DNA from: an uncultured bacterium
GTDB taxonomy: Bacteria > CAIJMQ01
DNA length: 10,071 nt
Direction of reading: 5' to 3'
Assembly: GCA_903821905.1 (NCBI GenBank)
Contig: CAIJMQ010000052.1
Coordinates: 1 to 10,071 of the forward strand
Every line of letters starts with the position of its first letter. The stretch's first letter is position 1. The position numbers and the translations under genes were made by a program. Shown here piece after piece: positions 7,706-10,071 of the stretch. Under the pieces are notes generated by a model. That model ran no database searches. It was not told the origin of the DNA and saw only the letters and a list, made by a program, of their open reading frames with translations.

Positions 7706-8755
7706 TTAAAGTTTTTTGAAATCCAATGGATTCTTGGCTTGGGAAAGTGCTGTTGGATAGCTGATCAATCCTTTTTGATAAAGTTCCTTTAATGATTTAT
7801 CCATACTATACATCCCATGTTGGGAACCTGTCTGGAGCAGTGAAGGAATCTGTTCTGTCCGCTGTTCTCTTATTAATGAACGTATAGCTGGTGTGGCAAT
7901 AAGTATTTCAGTAGCCAGGATTCTGCCTTCTTTATCTGCACGGGGTAGTAATAGTTGAGATACGATTGCTTGAAGGCATCCCGAGAGTTGTACTTTTATC
8001 TGTTGTTGTTGATGAGGAGGGAATACGTCAATTATACGATCTATCGTCTGCGGAGCATCAGGAGTATGTAGTGTAGTTAATACTAAATGTCCCGTTTCAG
8101 CTGCGGTAAGAGTTGTAGAAATTGTTTCCAGGTCTCTCATTTCACCGACACTTATCACGTCAGGGTCCTGGCGAAGCGTATACTTTAAAGCATTTGCAAA
8201 AGTCAGCGTATCAGATCCGACTTCTCGTTGTTTTACTATTCCTTTTTTATTTGTATGGATATATTCTATTGGGTCTTCAATTGTTATTATAAGCGCTCTG
8301 TTTTCTGCGTTTATCCTGTCTACTAAAGATGCTAACGTCGTAGTTTTTCCCATACCTGTGGGGCCTGTAACTATAATCAAACCGTTAGGCTTGTTTATTA
8401 AACTTTTTACAATCTCTGGAAGATTCAGTTCTTCAAGAGCCGGTATAATCAAAGGCACTACTCTTAAAGCAGCTTCCACATTACCCCTCTGCATGTGGAC
8501 ATTTACCCTAAAACGAGTAATCTGGGGGATATTCAAAGAAAAATCCAGTTCTTTTTTCTCTTCAAATGTAACCCTCTGTGAATCTGAGAGGAATCCGTAT
8601 ATGAGTTTTTTTGTTTCATCCGGTTTTAAAGGCGGATAGTCCTCTGAAAGAATAAGTTCTCCGTCCACTCTGAATACGGGTGGTGCATTAGCAACGATAT
8701 GCAGATCTGAAGCTCCTCTTTGAACGGTTTCTTTCAAGAGTTCTGCTATTTCCAT
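7706..8755 (-). CDS. pilT: Type IV pilus retraction ATPase PilT
   Basis: This 349-residue hexameric cytoplasmic motor drives type IVa pilus retraction, used in twitching motility and DNA uptake. An N-terminal PAS-like domain (about 1-100, GASDLHIVANAPP) precedes the RecA-like ATPase. Walker A GPTGMGKTT lies at 131-139, the Asp box TIEDPIEY at 158-165, Walker B with E205 in SVGEMRD, and His-box residues H223 and H230 in TGHLVLTTLHT. The C-terminal retraction motif reads AIRSLIRE at 290-297 (consensus AIRNLIRE). Its presence and the length of about 345 distinguish PilT from the assembly ATPase PilB. AAGGAG lies 7 bases before the ATG. It is 32 bp downstream of a PilU-like paralogue; the pilus structural genes are not in the window. 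Confidence 0.95.
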   Translation of the reverse strand: MEIAELLKETVQRGASDLHIVANAPPVFRVDGELILSEDYPPLKPDETKKLIYGFLSDSQRVTFEEKKELDFSLNIPQITRFRVNVHMQRGNVEAALRVVPLIIPALEELNLPEIVKSLINKPNGLIIVTGPTGMGKTTTLASLVDRINAENRALIITIEDPIEYIHTNKKGIVKQREVGSDTLTFANALKYTLRQDPDVISVGEMRDLETISTTLTAAETGHLVLTTLHTPDAPQTIDRIIDVFPPHQQQQIKVQLSGCLQAIVSQLLLPRADKEGRILATEILIATPAIRSLIREQRTEQIPSLLQTGSQHGMYSMDKSLKELYQKGLISYPTALSQAKNPLDFKKL

Positions 8756-8762
8756 ATCAATT

Positions 8763-8768
8763 CTCCTT
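8763..8768 (-). promoter_or_regulatory. Ribosome binding site of pilT
   Basis: AAGGAG with a 7-base spacer to the ATG at 8755 is the best Shine-Dalgarno in the long operon. It lies between short complementary arms, ATCAA and TTGAT, so it could sit in a small hairpin loop, although the five A/T-rich pairs would be weak. Confidence 0.65.
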
Positions 8769-8787
8769 GATTATGTTTTTGTAAAGC

Positions 8788-9882
8788 TTACTGTTCTTTA
8801 CTACCTCTGAAAATACCTTTAGTTTTAAGAGCAAATTCGCTTGGAGAATCACTCATTTGCATTGCATATTCATATGAAAGTTTATCTTCGTTATAAAGTT
8901 TAAGAATGGATTGCGTAAAAGTTTGCATTCCAAACATTTCTCCTTCTTCCATTGCTTCGCGTATTCCCTCAAGTTTATTTTCTATAATCAATTTCTGTAT
9001 TGTTGGAGTAGGTATCATAACCGAGACAGCTGGAATCCTATTGCCTTTTATCGTAGTTAGCAATCTCATGGAAACTACTCCTTTCAATATATGAGAAAGC
9101 TGTATTCTCATCTGAGGCTGTATATATGGAGGGAAAAAATTCAAAATTCTTTCTATGCTGGATGGGGCATCAATCGTATGTAAGGTTGACAGTACCAAAT
9201 GCCCTGTCTCTGCGGCCATTATTGCAGCTTCTGCTGTTAGCATGTCTCTCATCTCACCGATAAGTATAACATCCGGGCTCTGTCTTATAACGTGTTTGAG
9301 AGCAGAAGCAAATGAATTGGTGTCAGTACCTATTTCTCTTTGGTTAATAAGTGATTTCTTATCTTCATGCAAAAATTCAATAGGATCTTCTATGGTAATA
9401 ATATGTGCTTCTTTATTATCGTTTATGTATTCTACCATTGATGCCAAAGTGGTAGATTTTCCGCAGCCGGCAGGTCCAGTTATCAAAACTAATCCGCGTG
9501 GTTCCAAAGACAATTTCTTAAGAATTTCAGAAGGAAGATTCAGTTCTTCAAATGGAAGTATCTTTTTCTTAACTTCTCTTAATACCATTCCCAATTCTCC
9601 TTTTTGAATGAAGATGTTTACTCTGAAACGTCCTTTATTTGGGGAATTGTATGCTAAGTCCAACTCCTTGTGTTTCTGCAGTGTTTCTCTGTGTGTGTCA
9701 TTTAGTATTTCCCGCGATAGTGATTCCATATCCGAAGAAGAGATCTTTTTATCTGCAATCGGATGGATACCTTGGCTTGTTCTTATATGAGGGGCGCTGT
9801 CGACTTTAAAATAAAGGTCTGAAGCATTTTTTTTCATCATTACGTCAAGAAAATATTCCAACTCTATTTTCTTTTCAACCAT
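8788..9882 (-). CDS. pilU: PilU-like type IV pilus retraction ATPase (PilT paralogue)
   Basis: This 364-residue member of the PilT/PilU family probably acts as an accessory retraction motor that works with PilT on the pilus machine at the inner membrane. The N-terminal PAS-like domain starts with FLDVMMKKNASDLYF. Walker A is GPAGCGKST at 136-144, the Asp box TIEDPIEF at 163-170, Walker B with E210 in LIGEMRD, and His-box residues H228 and H235. The segment HEDKKSLINQREIG matches PilU better than PilT. The AIRNLIRE motif of PilT is replaced by TIQKLIIE near 294-301, which also supports PilU or a divergent paralogue. It starts 14 bases after lipB with no Shine-Dalgarno. A TATAAT hexamer lies 8 bases before the ATG. 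The exact PilU assignment is an inference from motifs. Confidence 0.8.
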   Translation of the reverse strand: MVEKKIELEYFLDVMMKKNASDLYFKVDSAPHIRTSQGIHPIADKKISSSDMESLSREILNDTHRETLQKHKELDLAYNSPNKGRFRVNIFIQKGELGMVLREVKKKILPFEELNLPSEILKKLSLEPRGLVLITGPAGCGKSTTLASMVEYINDNKEAHIITIEDPIEFLHEDKKSLINQREIGTDTNSFASALKHVIRQSPDVILIGEMRDMLTAEAAIMAAETGHLVLSTLHTIDAPSSIERILNFFPPYIQPQMRIQLSHILKGVVSMRLLTTIKGNRIPAVSVMIPTPTIQKLIIENKLEGIREAMEEGEMFGMQTFTQSILKLYNEDKLSYEYAMQMSDSPSEFALKTKGIFRGSKEQ

Positions 9883-9896
9883 AATGTTTAATTATA

Positions 9897-10071
9897 CTAC
9901 ATTTCCTTTTTGAAAAATTCCACAAAGGTTTCTATAAGTTTTTCTTCTATTTTGTTTCTTTCAGGACATCCGCTGTTTAATTGTTCCTTCATGGAAGTAA
10001 CAGGTTTATTAAGTCCGCAGGGATTAATCATTGCAAAATGTTTCATGTTGGGATCTACATTGAGACAGAAC
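9897..10071 (-). CDS. lipB: Octanoyltransferase LipB, C-terminal fragment (N-terminus outside window)
   Basis: The last 57 residues are visible, ending at TAG 9899-9897. The fragment runs through LNVDPNMKHFAMINPCG, which matches the LipB C-terminal motif; its Cys (residue 18 of the fragment) is the acyl-thioester cysteine of the INPCG motif. The following VTSMKEQL and a hydrophilic C-terminal helix are typical. LipB moves octanoyl from acyl-carrier protein to lipoyl domains of 2-oxoacid dehydrogenases and GcvH in the cytoplasm. Most of the gene is cut off by the edge of the window, but the motif is diagnostic. It is the most upstream gene seen of the long operon. Confidence 0.9.
   Translation of the reverse strand, partial: FCLNVDPNMKHFAMINPCGLNKPVTSMKEQLNSGCPERNKIEEKLIETFVEFFKKEM

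Noticed and set aside
1-10071. tRNA, rRNA, CRISPR array, insertion sequence or attachment site
   Set aside because: No cloverleaf, regularly spaced repeat set, transposase or terminal inverted repeat was seen; coding density is nearly complete.

Overview
All eight identifiable genes lie on the minus strand, so the window reads from high to low coordinates. The exception is a short open frame at the left edge, on the plus strand. The organism is probably a Gram-negative bacterium, because two type IVa pilus retraction ATPases are present. The DNA is moderately AT-rich. It carries the trimeric GatCAB amidotransferase and an NtrC-type regulator, so it should also have sigma-54. Many starts lack a recognisable Shine-Dalgarno sequence. 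This fits an uncultured or deep-branching lineage (Omnitrophota, Elusimicrobiota or Desulfobacterota-like), but the sequence alone does not decide which.

Layout in transcription order: (1) 10071-9897, the 3' end of lipB (octanoyltransferase); (2) 9882-8788, a PilU-like retraction ATPase; (3) 8755-7706, PilT; (4) 7698-6523, an AlaC-type aminotransferase; (5) 6526-6233 gatC, 6227-4737 gatA and 4731-3271 gatB. Gaps are 4-bp overlaps to about 32 bp, so items 1-5 look like one operon whose promoter lies outside the window. (6) A 176-bp intergenic region, 3270-3095, carries a near-consensus sigma-70 promoter (TTGACA, 17 bp, CATAAT) with a perfect 8-bp inverted repeat over the predicted transcription start. 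(7) 3094-1547, a membrane histidine kinase, and 1554-166, an NtrC-family response regulator, overlap by 8 bp and form a two-component operon. (8) 3-146 on the plus strand is the C-terminal end of an unrecognised protein, convergent with the regulator.

The long operon joins housekeeping functions (lipoylation, alanine synthesis, amidation of misacylated tRNA) with the pilus motors. The two-component pair has its own promoter and senses an unknown signal; its targets are not visible here. I see no wholly new system. The items most worth a second look are a heptanucleotide repeat inserted in frame in gatA, the promoter/palindrome arrangement before the kinase, an 18-bp tandem duplication in the kinase sensor domain, and the scarcity of Shine-Dalgarno sequences in the long operon.
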